DNA of 64,000 nt from JTS-AC122 sp050246015 (GCA_050246015.1 JBFWWU010000012.1:68423-132422); one strand, 5' to 3'. Shown: positions 7,956-17,757, numbered from the stretch's first letter. Numbers and translations: made by a program. The notes: generated from the letters alone by a model not told the origin.

Positions 7956-9534
7956 CCTCGCGGTGCAACTGACGGGGCGTGCGTCGTGGTCCGGCACCTC
8001 CGGCCCAGAGGCGTTCACGAAGCGCCACCACATGGAACTGCTGTGCGACGCGATGTTCCGGCCTCAGGACCTGATCCACAAGCCGCTGATCCAGGTGGAG
8101 AGCGCCGCGTTTCGGAAGCAGGTTGGGCTGGATCCCAAGCGACTGTTCTTTTCGCCCACGGAACTGGTGGGGTGCGCGCCGATTTCGGAGTTGCTCGGTC
8201 AGTTCGAGATGGAGCGGGCACGAAACTCCGAAGCCAAGGCGACTCCGATGCAGCGGCACGCGCTGGATATCCAGGCGGCCGTGACGCGGATCGACTCGTT
8301 GATGTCCGGGCAGGCGCTGTCGATCATCCCGCGCGAGCACGGGACGGCGTTCCTGAGCGCCGGCCCTCGCGGGGGAGATCCGGGGGCCGAGAAGGTATCG
8401 GCGGCGCTGGCGGCGTTCGGCGCGGCGTATGTGAGCGGGCAAGGTCTGGACGGGGCCGCGGACCAGGTGGTGCGTGAGGTGCAGGCGGCCGGGACTCTGG
8501 ATCCGCGTGACGCGCGCGCGGTGCGGCTCGAGAAGTTGTACAACGAACACAAGCCGTGGCGGATGACCGCGGTGGCGTACGCGCTGGCGCTGGTGTTCCT
8601 GGGGGCGTCGCGCCTGACCATGCGCCGGACACTCATGGTCGCCGCGGGCCTGGCGCTGCTCTCGGGCGTGGCGGAGCATGTGACGGGGCTGGGACTGCGC
8701 GTGATGATCCTGGGCCGCGCGCCGGTCAGCAACACGTACGAGGCGCTGCTGTGGATGGGCCTGGTGGGAATCGGCGTGGCGCTGGTGGCGCAGTTGCTGA
8801 ACCGCAAGGGGTGGTACCTCCCCGCTGGGATCGGGGTGGCGCTGCTGTCGGTGCTCTTCTCGAACCTGGTGCCGCTGGAGAGCCAGACGGGCGCCCTGCC
8901 GGCGGTGCTGCGGAGCAACTACTGGCTGATCATCCACGTGCTGACGATCGTGGCGAGTTACGGCGTGCTGGCGGTTGCGTCGATCCTGGGGCACGTGTAC
9001 CTGGTGAAGGAGGTATTGCTGGCCAGGCGGGGCGCGCCACAGCGGGATTCAAAGCTCTCTCACCCGCTGGTATCGCAGACGTACCGCTGCCTGCAACTGG
9101 GGCTCGTGCTGCTGACCGCCGGGACGATCCTGGGCGGCGTGTGGGCGGCGGATTCGTGGGGCCGCTTCTGGGGGTGGGACCCGAAGGAGACGTGGGCGCT
9201 GATCAGCATCGTGGTGTACTTCGCGGTGCTGCACGCGCGGTACGTGCGATGGCTGAAGGATTTCGGACTCGCGGCGTCGGCGGTGCTGGGATTCGCATCG
9301 ATCGTGTGGACGTTCTACGGGGTGAACTACCTCATGGGCACGGGACTACACAGTTACGGCTTCGGAGCGGGCGGGGGGATGTGGGTGGCGGTGTGGGCCG
9401 TCGCGGAGATCGTGTTTGTGCTGGCGTGCCGATGGCGGATGCCCTCGGGGCAGAGGCAGCGGTCTGGCGAGCCGGCATCAGCGCGGGCGCCTCGCGAAGA
9501 GCCGGATGTCGCGCGGGCGTCGGTTCGGGCATGA
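7801..9534 (+). CDS. ccsA: CcsA-type haem-handling cytochrome c synthetase subunit
   Basis: 577 residues. A signal-like N-terminus (MFRNLLATLLFLCFVPSLAAQ) leads into a ~240-residue extracytoplasmic region. About eight membrane helices follow, with the Trp-rich haem-handling (WWD) motif WGRFWGWDPKETW at about residues 452-464 and conserved His residues around it (IIHVLTIVASYGVL, LHARYVRW, LHSYGFG). This is the CcsA/ResC half of System II, which presents haem to c-type apocytochromes on the outer face of the membrane. AAGGAG nine bases before the ATG at 7801 makes this start firm although it lies inside the upstream resB frame. The pair is probably translationally coupled. Confidence 0.92.
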   Translation: MFRNLLATLLFLCFVPSLAAQSPSGQDWKQTLGSLAIQDGGRVMPLDTYARNLAVQLTGRASWSGTSGPEAFTKRHHMELLCDAMFRPQDLIHKPLIQVESAAFRKQVGLDPKRLFFSPTELVGCAPISELLGQFEMERARNSEAKATPMQRHALDIQAAVTRIDSLMSGQALSIIPREHGTAFLSAGPRGGDPGAEKVSAALAAFGAAYVSGQGLDGAADQVVREVQAAGTLDPRDARAVRLEKLYNEHKPWRMTAVAYALALVFLGASRLTMRRTLMVAAGLALLSGVAEHVTGLGLRVMILGRAPVSNTYEALLWMGLVGIGVALVAQLLNRKGWYLPAGIGVALLSVLFSNLVPLESQTGALPAVLRSNYWLIIHVLTIVASYGVLAVASILGHVYLVKEVLLARRGAPQRDSKLSHPLVSQTYRCLQLGLVLLTAGTILGGVWAADSWGRFWGWDPKETWALISIVVYFAVLHARYVRWLKDFGLAASAVLGFASIVWTFYGVNYLMGTGLHSYGFGAGGGMWVAVWAVAEIVFVLACRWRMPSGQRQRSGEPASARAPREEPDVARASVRA

Positions 9535-9912
9535 GACGCTGCGGCCGGGTGTAGTCCATGATCGTGGCACCGCATCCTGACCTCGACGGGACCGAGGGAT
9601 GTAGCCAGGGGCCTCAGCCGGTGGTATGCCTCGATACTCCTAGACTGCCCGGAAGGGGAGCGGGGTGCGTTCTGCGTGCCGACGCATCCACCCGTTTCTT
9701 CGCCCCGCCGGGGCGAACAGGAGGAGCCAGTTCGCCACGAGTTGTGCTCGCGGACTCGCTCCACTCGTGGCTACACCCCGGCGTCCCTACCGGGGCGAGG
9801 ACGTGTGCCACGGAAGACATGTGCTACGAATGTGGACTACATCCGTGCGACCGGCGATGGGATGCGAGCGGGCGGCAGGAACTACGATTCGTGCCGATTG
9901 ACCATCACCCGG
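9535..9912. other. intergenic region with three successive hairpins
   Basis: This 378-bp gap holds no convincing gene. Three inverted repeats follow one another. TTCGCCCC (9699-9706) pairs with GGGGCGAA (9710-9717). GCCACGAGT (9734-9742) pairs with ACTCGTGGC (9763-9771). CCCCGG (9776-9781) pairs with CCGGGG (9790-9795). They could end the ccs operon or form a structured 5' leader of the downstream kinase. No T-run follows any of them. Confidence 0.45.
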
Positions 9913-11523
9913 ATGACCGCACCCATGAATACCGAACCGGCCCAGAGCGGACAGGCGACCGACGATGCGACGACGGGCGGCGCGTCCGGGCAGGCGTTCA
10001 CACTCGAACAGTTGCTCTCGATCATCGGTTCGGCGCGGGACGCGATCATCACCGTTGACGAGCATCAGCGGGTGGTGCTGTTCAACGCGTCGGCGGAGCG
10101 GGAGTTCGGCGTGAGCGCGTCGGAGGCGATCGGGTCGCCGCTGGAGCGGTTCATCCCGAGCCGGTTCCGGGCGGCCCATGCGCTGCACGTGCGCGAGTTT
10201 GCGCGCACGGGAGCGAACCTGCGCGACATGGGACACTCGCGCGCTCTGTCGGGGCTTCGGGCGGACGGGAGCGAGTTCCCCATCGAGGCGTCGATCTCCC
10301 GGAGCCAGATCGCGGGTCGGCAACTGCTGACGGTGATCCTGCGGGACATCAGCGGCCGGCACGCGCTGGAGGCGCAGTTGCTCCAGTCGCAGAAGATGGA
10401 AGTGATCGGGCGCTTCGCCGGGGGGGTGGCGCACGATTTCAACAACCTGCTGATGGTGATATTCAACTATGTGGCGCTGGCGCAGGGGCGCCTGGAGCAC
10501 AACCATCCGGCGCGGAGCGCGCTGGCGCAGGTACAGGAAGCGGCGCAGGCCGCGGCGGGGCTGACACGGCAGTTGCTCGCCTTTGCGCGCAAGCAACCGA
10601 TGCACCGGCGGGTGATGAGCCCGCACGCGGCGATCGTGGAGATCGAACCGATGCTGCGGCGGCTTCTAGACGAGTCGGTGCGCCTTCGCACCGCGCTGGC
10701 GCGCGACACGGGGAACATCGAGATTGATCCGTCGCAGTTTCAGCAGGTGCTGGTGAATCTGGTGGTGAACGCCAAGGACGCCATGCCTCGCGGAGGCGAG
10801 TTGCTGATCGAGTGTGAGAACGCGGCGGGGGCAGACCTGGCCGGCGACCAGACGGTGGGCGTGCTCGGGCGGGAGATGGTGACAGTCCGGGTGCGCGACA
10901 CGGGCGTGGGGATGTCCGCGGACGTGCGAGAGAAGATGTTCGAGCCGTTCTTCACCACCAAGCCGGAGGGGAAGGGGACCGGACTTGGGCTGGCGACGTG
11001 TCACGGGATCGTGAAGCAAGCCGGCGGGCGCATCGAGGTGCAGAGCGAGGTCGGCAAGGGGACGTGCGTCAGCGTGCTCATTCCCCGGGTGGGGGGCTCG
11101 GCGAGTCACGCGCCGGTATCAGTGCCGGCGCAGGTCCCGACGGGCAACGAAGCCGTGCTGGTGGTGGAAGACAGCGAACTGGTGCGGCGGATTCTCACGG
11201 AAGTGCTGGGCGAGGCCGGCTACCGAGTGCTGGAGGCTGAATCGGGCGAGCAGGCCGTGGCGCTTGCCGAGCGTGGAAGCGGCCGAATCGACCTGCTCAT
11301 CAGTGATGTCGTGATGCCGGGGATGAGCGGGCCGGAACTGGCGGCGTGGTTTGAATCGCACCGGCCGGGGGTGCCGGTGATCTTGATGTCGGGGCATGCG
11401 GAAGACGCGCTGTCGCGGTATGACCTAACGCGAGCGGTCTTCCTGGCCAAGCCGTTCCGAGCGGCGACCCTGCTGCACGCAGTCCGCGATGCGCTGGATT
11501 CGCATGCGAAGCGGGGCAACTGA
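9913..11523 (+). CDS. PAS-containing hybrid histidine kinase with C-terminal receiver
   Basis: 536 residues from the ATG at 9913 (another ATG follows at 9925; neither has a clear ribosome site). No membrane helix is present, so it is a soluble sensor. A PAS domain spans about residues 30-150 (LLSIIGSARDAIITVDEHQRV; ADGSEFPIEASIS). It is followed by a dimerisation helix with the H-box GGVAHDFNNLL (His174). The ATPase domain shows NLVVNAKDAM (N box), DTGVGMS (G1) and GKGTGLGLA (G2). A receiver domain carries Asp465 (LLISDVVMPG). All catalytic motifs are intact. It has no dedicated output partner next door, so its receiver may feed a phosphorelay, possibly to the NtrC-like protein encoded at 3576-4958. 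That link is speculation. Confidence 0.92.
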   Translation: MTAPMNTEPAQSGQATDDATTGGASGQAFTLEQLLSIIGSARDAIITVDEHQRVVLFNASAEREFGVSASEAIGSPLERFIPSRFRAAHALHVREFARTGANLRDMGHSRALSGLRADGSEFPIEASISRSQIAGRQLLTVILRDISGRHALEAQLLQSQKMEVIGRFAGGVAHDFNNLLMVIFNYVALAQGRLEHNHPARSALAQVQEAAQAAAGLTRQLLAFARKQPMHRRVMSPHAAIVEIEPMLRRLLDESVRLRTALARDTGNIEIDPSQFQQVLVNLVVNAKDAMPRGGELLIECENAAGADLAGDQTVGVLGREMVTVRVRDTGVGMSADVREKMFEPFFTTKPEGKGTGLGLATCHGIVKQAGGRIEVQSEVGKGTCVSVLIPRVGGSASHAPVSVPAQVPTGNEAVLVVEDSELVRRILTEVLGEAGYRVLEAESGEQAVALAERGSGRIDLLISDVVMPGMSGPELAAWFESHRPGVPVILMSGHAEDALSRYDLTRAVFLAKPFRAATLLHAVRDALDSHAKRGN

Positions 11524-11550
11524 TGCGAGTCCGTGCATCAGACAACGAAG

Positions 11551-11572
11551 CAACTCCGGCGACCCGGAGTTG
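11551..11572 (+). terminator. hairpin after hybrid kinase gene
   Basis: A perfect 9-bp stem (CAACTCCGG / CCGGAGTTG) with a 4-nt loop begins 28 bases after the kinase stop. No clear T-run follows, so it may act as a weak or Rho-assisted terminator. Confidence 0.5.
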
Positions 11573-11656
11573 CTGGGGGCGGCGCGCTGGCCGCCAGTGC
11601 CGACATATCCACGTTGGATCAGTGGCGGCGAGGCAAGGTAGAAGAAAGCGCCCGGA

Positions 11657-11679
11657 GCACCGTGCCCACTGCACGGTGC
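11657..11679 (-). terminator. hairpin between convergent genes
   Basis: A perfect 9-bp stem (GCACCGTGC / GCACGGTGC) with a 5-nt loop lies 8 bases beyond the stop of the leftward beta-helix gene. It could also stop read-through from the rightward kinase gene. Confidence 0.5.
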
Positions 11680-11687
11680 GGGTCGGT

Positions 11688-13796
11688 TCAGCACCCGGAG
11701 AAGAAGGCCGTGAGGAAGTCGAAGAAGTCCTGGGAGTTGATGATTCCGTCGGCGTTGACATCGGCGGCGGGGACCGAAGAGAAGAACGCCGAGAGGAAAT
11801 CGAAGAAGTCCTGGGAGTTCAGCGTACCGTCGCCGTTGAAGTCGGCTTCGCACGGCTGGGGCGGGACGCCGAACTCGTACGCGCCGCGGTCAACGATCGG
11901 GGCAGCGCCGCTTCCGTGATCGGGCGTACTGGGGTCGTCGATGCGTCGCGCCTGGCCGTCCAGGTCCCAGGGGGTAGGCTCCTGCCAGGTGAGCCCGTCG
12001 CCGTCGAGGTCGGCCAGGTCGAACGGGAGGCGGACGTTGTCGCCGGCGTCGATCATGGGGGAGGCGGGCAGGAGCCTGAGGTTGTCATTGGGCTGTCCGT
12101 AGCCGTCGCCGCCGGTGGCATCAACGAAGCCGGGATTGAGCCCGTTGTTGCCTGGCCCGCTGAGAAGGATCGGCAGGAAGAACTGGACGGTCGTGTACGA
12201 GACGTTGCTGGTGGATCCTAGCAGGAACACCTGTGACTGGAGGGTGCCTTCGTAGGTAGCGGCAGCGTGGTTGTCCCAGAGGATGGAGTTGTGCAACTGA
12301 AGCAGTGCGCCGTTCTCGACGGTGAGGCCCGCGCCGTTGATCTGGGACGTGTTTCCGACGATGGAGCAGTTGGCGACGGTGAGCGAGGCGGCGCCGGTCG
12401 CGAAGATGGCGCCTCCCTTGGCGCCCGCGTCGTTACCGGTGAACAGGCAGTTGACGAACCGGTGCACGCCGCGCTCGAGAGAGACCGCACCGGCCAGGAG
12501 CCCGCCGTCGTTGTCGAAGAAGCGGCAGTTGACGAACGTTGCATTGGAGGCAGGGTCGGTCGCGTTGGAGTCGAACTCGGAGTACGCGCCGCCCGTGTCG
12601 GAGGCGGTATTGTGCCGGAACTCGCAGCCGACGAATGTCGGGGAACTGTCGCGGCAGGAGACGGCGGCGCCGCTGGCGGCGGTGTTGTTGAGGAAGCGGC
12701 AGTTTCGGATGATCGGAGACGAGCGGTAGCAATAGAGTCCGGCGCCGAAGCCGCTGGAGGCATATCCACCGTTGCCGCCGATGATGGTAAACCCGTCGAG
12801 AACCGGATCCCCGTCGGCGAAGTTGAGCGGGGTCGATTGAACCACGCAGTAGGCGTTGTCGCCGGAAAGAGGACCACCGATGTTGCCGGTGAGGATGGTG
12901 GGGTGGGCGACGGGATCGCGCTGCGCGAGGGAAGTCTCGACGCCGGTGAACCCGCCATAGACCGCGACGCGTGGGACAAGTTGGAACGAGTCACTGCGAT
13001 TGGGGGACGAGGCGGTGCTGGTGAGGTAGTTTCCCTGGGCGACCCAGATTTCTTCGACGCCGTCGAACCACTCCGCGCATTGATCGAGCGCCTCATGCAG
13101 GTCAGTGAAGGCCGATTCCCAGGAGCGGCCGTCACCGCCGGCCGGGGCGGCGGCGTTTACATAGAGGCGGGTGGGCAACAGCACGAGTTGGAACCCGGCG
13201 ATGAACCCGTTGGGTGAATAGGCATCTGGATTCGTCCGGATCTCGACATGGAGGTTCCCGCTTGCGCCGACGTGCATGATGCGCCGGTCGTGGGTGATCC
13301 CCTCGGCGAACTGGTTCGCGTAGTACATGGAGCCGCCGATGTCGCGCTGGTTGAGGATCCCGACGGTGAGACGGGTTTCTCGTTCCGAACTGTCGGGATG
13401 ACGGCAGTAGGTGTAGACGAGGTAGGGCCCGGCTTGCAGCCCCTGGAAGTTGAAGAACAGGGTGTCATCGAGTGTGGGAACGACGAAGCCGTCTTCGAGC
13501 AGGTGTTCCATGTCGCCGGAGGACCGTGGGTCGGCGATGGAGGTCATGGTGCCGGCGCCTTGCATGTCGAGCGTGACGCCGATGGGAATCCCGAGCCAGT
13601 TGACCAGTGGGACGGTCTGGTTCATTTCGTGAATGCTGTTCCAGAACCCCGGGCGGTTTGCGGCCCCGCCGTAGGAGGCGGGGGGCGCGCCGGTGCCCGC
13701 GCCGCCGGCGGTGCTGTCGAAGTCGATGTTGACGCTCTGTGCCGCTGCGATCGGCGCGAGCACCACGAGTCCAAGCGAGAGTCCAAGGCGATTCAT
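11688..13796 (-). CDS. exported beta-helix protein with GC-type dockerin
   Basis: 702 residues. The signal peptide (MNRLGLSLGLVVLAPIAAAQ) begins at the ATG at 13796, which has GGAG eight bases upstream. Residues ~20-220 form a unique N-terminal domain. From ~230 comes a right-handed beta-helix module (LYVNAAAPAGGDGRSWESAF, VAVYGGFTGVETSLAQRD, then repeated NCRFLNN / NCLFTGND turns) like polymorphic outer-membrane or pectate-lyase-type surface proteins. The C-terminus has two calcium-loop repeats, ADFNGDGTLNSQDFFDFL and ADVNADGIINSQDFFDFL, ending in SGC. Such proteins are expected at the cell surface. The gene lies 264 bp downstream of the ECF-sigma/kinase pair on the same strand, and is plausibly its target. 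The same module occurs twice in the giant protein encoded at 17811-23345. Confidence 0.85.
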   Translation of the reverse strand: MNRLGLSLGLVVLAPIAAAQSVNIDFDSTAGGAGTGAPPASYGGAANRPGFWNSIHEMNQTVPLVNWLGIPIGVTLDMQGAGTMTSIADPRSSGDMEHLLEDGFVVPTLDDTLFFNFQGLQAGPYLVYTYCRHPDSSERETRLTVGILNQRDIGGSMYYANQFAEGITHDRRIMHVGASGNLHVEIRTNPDAYSPNGFIAGFQLVLLPTRLYVNAAAPAGGDGRSWESAFTDLHEALDQCAEWFDGVEEIWVAQGNYLTSTASSPNRSDSFQLVPRVAVYGGFTGVETSLAQRDPVAHPTILTGNIGGPLSGDNAYCVVQSTPLNFADGDPVLDGFTIIGGNGGYASSGFGAGLYCYRSSPIIRNCRFLNNTAASGAAVSCRDSSPTFVGCEFRHNTASDTGGAYSEFDSNATDPASNATFVNCRFFDNDGGLLAGAVSLERGVHRFVNCLFTGNDAGAKGGAIFATGAASLTVANCSIVGNTSQINGAGLTVENGALLQLHNSILWDNHAAATYEGTLQSQVFLLGSTSNVSYTTVQFFLPILLSGPGNNGLNPGFVDATGGDGYGQPNDNLRLLPASPMIDAGDNVRLPFDLADLDGDGLTWQEPTPWDLDGQARRIDDPSTPDHGSGAAPIVDRGAYEFGVPPQPCEADFNGDGTLNSQDFFDFLSAFFSSVPAADVNADGIINSQDFFDFLTAFFSGC

Positions 13797-14060
13797 GGTG
13801 GTTCTCCAATGAGTAATGCGATTTCGGGCGCAGCGGGATCGGGACGAGACCGTTTCCACGCCGACGCGCCACTGTGCTACATCACTAAGCAGACAAAACC
13901 AGGATCGACCTTGGAGCAACCAAGAAAAATCTTCGTGGTGCGGGAATGGAGGAAAAGGGGGGAACGTGGGCGGCGCCTACGGCACGAGCGCGCGGGTGCG
14001 GCACCGGCACCATGGTGGCGGTAGTGGCGGCTTTCGCCAAGCCGAGCGGGAGCGATCTGG

Positions 14061-16727
14061 TTAGTTCGGAGCCGGGTTGGCCTTTAGATCGCTCTCGTAT
14101 TTGTCCCATTCGGCGAGCCAGCCGGCCGCGCGAATGAACTCGTCGTGTTTGGCGTATCTCTCGGCGACGGCATCGAGGGCCTTCCTGGCCTCGCGGGCGT
14201 GGCGGCCAGCGCTCGCCGGGTCGGGCTCTCCCGACGCGGCCTGCGCGAGTCCCGTATACAGCAGCCCAAGCTCGAACCGGGCGCGAGTGTCGTCGGGCGC
14301 CTGCGCACAGAGCGTGCGGGCGCATTCGAGCGCTTCCTGGAAGTGTCCCGTGGCGCTGGACAACTCGCCGGCGAACAGAGAGCGGTTCCCGAGCCTTCGC
14401 AGGCATGAGATCAGGTCATACTGCGAGCGCGTATCGGATGGATCGGACCGGGCCAACTCTCGCGCGATCGGGAGCGCCTCGTCCCAGAGCGCGCCGGACT
14501 TGGCCTGCTGGTCTTGGGCGGAGTACAACGCGGCGAGATCCTGAAGGACATTGAGCAGGTCCCGGCGTGCGGTGCGTTCCGGGTAGGCCGGGTCGTCCGC
14601 GGCATCGCGCAGCAGTTGGCGCCGATCCTCCAGCGCGTTCTTCAGGTATCGCTCCGCCTCGTCGTTGTTGGCGGGGGGATCGATATTCAGCAGGCACTTG
14701 GCGAGCGCGACCCAAGCGACGGTGCGGTCGCGGCGGTATGAAGAACTGTTGGTGGCTCGCTGAAGCAGCGCGGTTCGCGTTTGAACTACGCCGCGGAGCA
14801 GCGGCATCGACTCCTTGAAGCGGCGCGACTCGTACAGAGTGTCGGCGTACTGCTTGGTGCAGACGCTGCTGAGGCGCAGCAGTTGCTCGTCATCCGGGCG
14901 GGCCGACAGGAGAACCGACGACCCCTCCATGGCGAGCCTGAGCGATTGCTCGCCATCCAGGGTGCGTCCGGCGGCGGTCTGCGCGCGTCCCAGGTCGCAC
15001 AGGACCGACAGGTGTTCCTGCCGGATGTCCGCGCGGACCGGGTTGGAAGCGACGAGGGCGGCGAACCGCCTTTCGGCGAGCGACAAGTGCTGGACCGCTT
15101 GTTCGCGCTGCCCGAGGTTGGGACCCGCAATGCCCATGAGTTGTCCTGTGAGCGCTTCGGCACGGGCGATGTCGAGTTGAAGTTCGGGATCGGGGGATGG
15201 ATGGGCCTCGAGGAGTGCGAGGCGTTTCTGGACTTTGGCCAGCAGGGCCGCGCGACCGCGGAGTGAGAAACTCTGGTCGAGCCTGATCTGTTCCAGGAGC
15301 AACTGCGACCACTCGTCGGCCCTGGAACGAGCGGCCGTGGCGAGCAGGAGCGCGGCCTGGGCGCGCTGCCACTGGGCGTACGACAACGCGCCCGCGCCGC
15401 TGATGATCGCGATCCCTATCGCCGCCGCCGCGACCCCCGCGCGGTGGCGGCGGATGAACTTGGCGGAGCGGTACCAGACGGTGTCGGGTCGGGCGACGAC
15501 GGGCATGCCGTCAAGGTGCCGATCGATGTCTTCGGCGATCTGCTCAGCCGACTGATAGCGGCGGCGGGGGAGTTTGCGCATGGCCTTGAGCACGATGTTG
15601 TCAAGGTCTCCGCTGAGCCGCCGACGGAGGCTCGCCGGGCGAGTGTCGCGCGTGCGGGCGACCTCGACGGGCGTGACGAGCCGGGTGGTCCCGTCGCCGA
15701 CCTCGACCGTTTCCTTTCGCATCACCCGGATACTCGGGCGCTCGGGATCGACGTCGGAGATCAGGCGGACGAGTTCTCGCTCCATCGCGCGCGTCACGCT
15801 GTAGGGCGAGTGGCCCGTGAGCAGTTCGTACAGCACGACGCCCAGCGAGTACACATCGGTGGCAATCGTCAGCCCTTTGCCGTTGATCTGCTCGGGACTG
15901 GCGTACTCGGGTGTCATGAGTCGGCGCCCGTGCTCGGTGGCCAGGCTGGCGCCGGCGATGTTAGGATTGACCACCTTGGCGATTCCGAAGTCGAGCAGTT
16001 TGGGCTCGCCGTCGTCGCCGACGAGGATGTTCGACGGCTTGAGATCGCGGTGAATGATGAGGTTCTGGTGGGCAAAGTGCACGGCGGAGCACACCTTGCC
16101 GAAGAGTTCGAGGCGCTCATCGATGCTGAGTTGCTGCGTGTCGCAATAGACATCAATCGGCTCTCCGTTGACGTATTCCATCACGAAGTAGGGGCGGCCG
16201 TCCGCCATCACCCCGGCGTCCATCACCCGCGCGATGTTGGGGTGATTGAGTGCCGCCAGCAGTTGCTGCTCCTGCCGGAAGCGGTGGACGATATCGTCGG
16301 TGTCCATCCCTCGGCGGATGACCTTGATGGCGACCTGGGTTCGGATCTGTTCGTCATCGCGCACGGCGAGGTAGACCGCGCCCATCCCGCCTCGGCTGAT
16401 CCGTCGGAGGATTCGGTAGCGATCTATCCGCTCGGGCACGTCCTCGGACGGTTTGGGTTCGTGATCGACGATAGTGGGCTTGGGGCCTCCGACGGCTGCG
16501 CCGGCGGGCGCGTCGCCGTTTTCAGATACGCGGTGGTGTAGCACAGCCGCGGTGGGTGCATCCATCAACCCCTCGCCGCGATCGTGGGCCGCCAGGAGTC
16601 GGAGCACCTCCTGTCGCACGTCGGCATCCGGGCACCAGACGTCGAGAAACTGCTTACGCTCGCCCCCGGGGCGCTCCAGCACGCGAGAAAGGAACTCTTT
16701 TACCTGCTCGAGTTGAGTGGACGTCAT
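14061..16727 (-). CDS. Hanks-type Ser/Thr protein kinase with TPR-rich sensor half
   Basis: 888 residues. After a ~100-residue N-terminal region, the kinase domain (about 104-390) has the Gly-loop SRGGMGAVYL, ATP-binding Lys135 (VAIKV), catalytic HRDLKPSN (Asp228) and DFG (Asp246), so it should be active. One membrane helix (about 432-455) follows. The rest consists of helical, TPR-like repeats ending in SDLKANPAPN, predicted outside the membrane as a sensing or binding arm. It lies 129 bp downstream of an ECF sigma gene on the same strand and upstream of a dockerin beta-helix gene. In planctomycetes such kinases are commonly linked to ECF sigma factors, so it may phosphorylate its neighbouring sigma factor. 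That is inference. Confidence 0.92.
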   Translation of the reverse strand: MTSTQLEQVKEFLSRVLERPGGERKQFLDVWCPDADVRQEVLRLLAAHDRGEGLMDAPTAAVLHHRVSENGDAPAGAAVGGPKPTIVDHEPKPSEDVPERIDRYRILRRISRGGMGAVYLAVRDDEQIRTQVAIKVIRRGMDTDDIVHRFRQEQQLLAALNHPNIARVMDAGVMADGRPYFVMEYVNGEPIDVYCDTQQLSIDERLELFGKVCSAVHFAHQNLIIHRDLKPSNILVGDDGEPKLLDFGIAKVVNPNIAGASLATEHGRRLMTPEYASPEQINGKGLTIATDVYSLGVVLYELLTGHSPYSVTRAMERELVRLISDVDPERPSIRVMRKETVEVGDGTTRLVTPVEVARTRDTRPASLRRRLSGDLDNIVLKAMRKLPRRRYQSAEQIAEDIDRHLDGMPVVARPDTVWYRSAKFIRRHRAGVAAAAIGIAIISGAGALSYAQWQRAQAALLLATAARSRADEWSQLLLEQIRLDQSFSLRGRAALLAKVQKRLALLEAHPSPDPELQLDIARAEALTGQLMGIAGPNLGQREQAVQHLSLAERRFAALVASNPVRADIRQEHLSVLCDLGRAQTAAGRTLDGEQSLRLAMEGSSVLLSARPDDEQLLRLSSVCTKQYADTLYESRRFKESMPLLRGVVQTRTALLQRATNSSSYRRDRTVAWVALAKCLLNIDPPANNDEAERYLKNALEDRRQLLRDAADDPAYPERTARRDLLNVLQDLAALYSAQDQQAKSGALWDEALPIARELARSDPSDTRSQYDLISCLRRLGNRSLFAGELSSATGHFQEALECARTLCAQAPDDTRARFELGLLYTGLAQAASGEPDPASAGRHAREARKALDAVAERYAKHDEFIRAAGWLAEWDKYESDLKANPAPN

Positions 16728-16856
16728 GCTCCGGACTCCGCGAGGGCGATGCCCGCCCTGCCCATGGGCTTCTTTCCGGCCCCAGCACTTCAGGAGGGAT
16801 CGACGATCCTCTTCCTCCCCCTCATGCGGAAGCCGACGACCGGGCCGGACATTATT

Positions 16857-17618
16857 TTACATTGGCTGGGACGATTTCGAGAGATATGCCAGCAGCCACG
16901 CCCGCGCGTGCTGCCAATCCCGTCGAACCTGGCGGTCGGAGAGCCCGAGAACCTCGCCCACGGTCTCTTCGGAGAGCCCGGCGAAGAACCGCAGATGCAC
17001 CACGTCGGCGCCGCGCTGATCGTTCCTTTGCAGTGCATTCAGGGCGTCGTCGAGCTCGTCTGGAGACGCACCGAGCGACTCCACGTTCGCCAAGAGATCG
17101 GGGTCAACCGGGGCGGTGCATTCGGGGCTCGCGGGCAGCGGGCGGAGGTGTCCGCCCCCTCGCTTGAGCGCGCGGCGTGCTCGCGCCGCGTCGATGAGGA
17201 TCCGCCGCATGGCGCGGGCGGCGGCTCCAAAGAAGTGGCGCCGATCGTCAAAGCCTGGGGGGGCAGCGTCTGTCGTGTCGCGCGGCGGGGGTGACGACGC
17301 GGGGCCGCATCGAACCTCGTCGGTTTGTTGGTGGACGTCCGTGCGCCTCATCAGGCGCATGTATGCCTCATTGACGAGGGCCGCCGTTTCGGGCCGGCTG
17401 GCCGCGGCTTCTCGCGACAACACGGCGCGTGCGAGATCGCTGAGTTCGGCGTAGACGACGGCGGCGAGGTCGCTCGCCGCACGCACTCCGGCGTCCCCCC
17501 CGCCGCGCGCTGCGGCAAGGAGCATCGTAACCGTGCCGGCCCGATGTGAAGTTGGCGAATCCCGTCGATCGTCCACGCCACGTTCCCCGATGTCCGCCCC
17601 CGCGCCGCGATTCCGCAT
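16857..17618 (-). CDS. ECF-type RNA polymerase sigma factor
   Basis: 253 residues from the ATG at 17618; a shorter start at 17525 is possible. Sigma-2 features lie at ~50-150 (YAELSDLARAVLSRE, AALVNEAYMRLMRR, HFFGAAARAMRRILIDAARAR, KRGGG). A sigma-4 helix-turn-helix is at the C-terminus (VVHLRFFAGLSEETVGEVLGLSDRQVRRDWQHAR). It resembles the sigma-70 group of planctomycetes that pairs with Ser/Thr kinases. A loop of about 25 residues rich in Pro, Asp and Thr sits between NEAYMRLMRR and RRHFFGAAAR, longer than in the other two ECF factors of this window. It is divergent from the giant surface-protein gene at 17811 and upstream of the kinase gene, and probably controls neighbouring genes. No anti-sigma gene is adjacent. 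Confidence 0.9.
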   Translation of the reverse strand: MRNRGAGADIGERGVDDRRDSPTSHRAGTVTMLLAAARGGGDAGVRAASDLAAVVYAELSDLARAVLSREAAASRPETAALVNEAYMRLMRRTDVHQQTDEVRCGPASSPPPRDTTDAAPPGFDDRRHFFGAAARAMRRILIDAARARRALKRGGGHLRPLPASPECTAPVDPDLLANVESLGASPDELDDALNALQRNDQRGADVVHLRFFAGLSEETVGEVLGLSDRQVRRDWQHARAWLLAYLSKSSQPM

Positions 17619-17675
17619 GGTACGTGAAGCCGAGTTGCACGGCATTTTGCTTGCGAAATAGCGGGGGCTTGGTAT

Positions 17676-17757
17676 GCTGGATGTTCGGTGCGAGTCGGCT
17701 TGGTCCAGTGGAACGGGCCTCTGGCCCGTCTATTGGCTTGCTGGATGTTCGGTGCGA
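17676..17757. repeat. 18-bp direct repeat flanking a small hairpin
   Basis: GCTGGATGTTCGGTGCGA occurs at 17676-17693 and again at 17740-17757. Between the copies lies a 7-bp hairpin, ACGGGCC-TCT-GGCCCGT (17713-17729). The block sits in the promoter/leader region of the giant dockerin gene starting at 17811 and could be a regulator-binding array or the remains of a small insertion. Confidence 0.6.
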
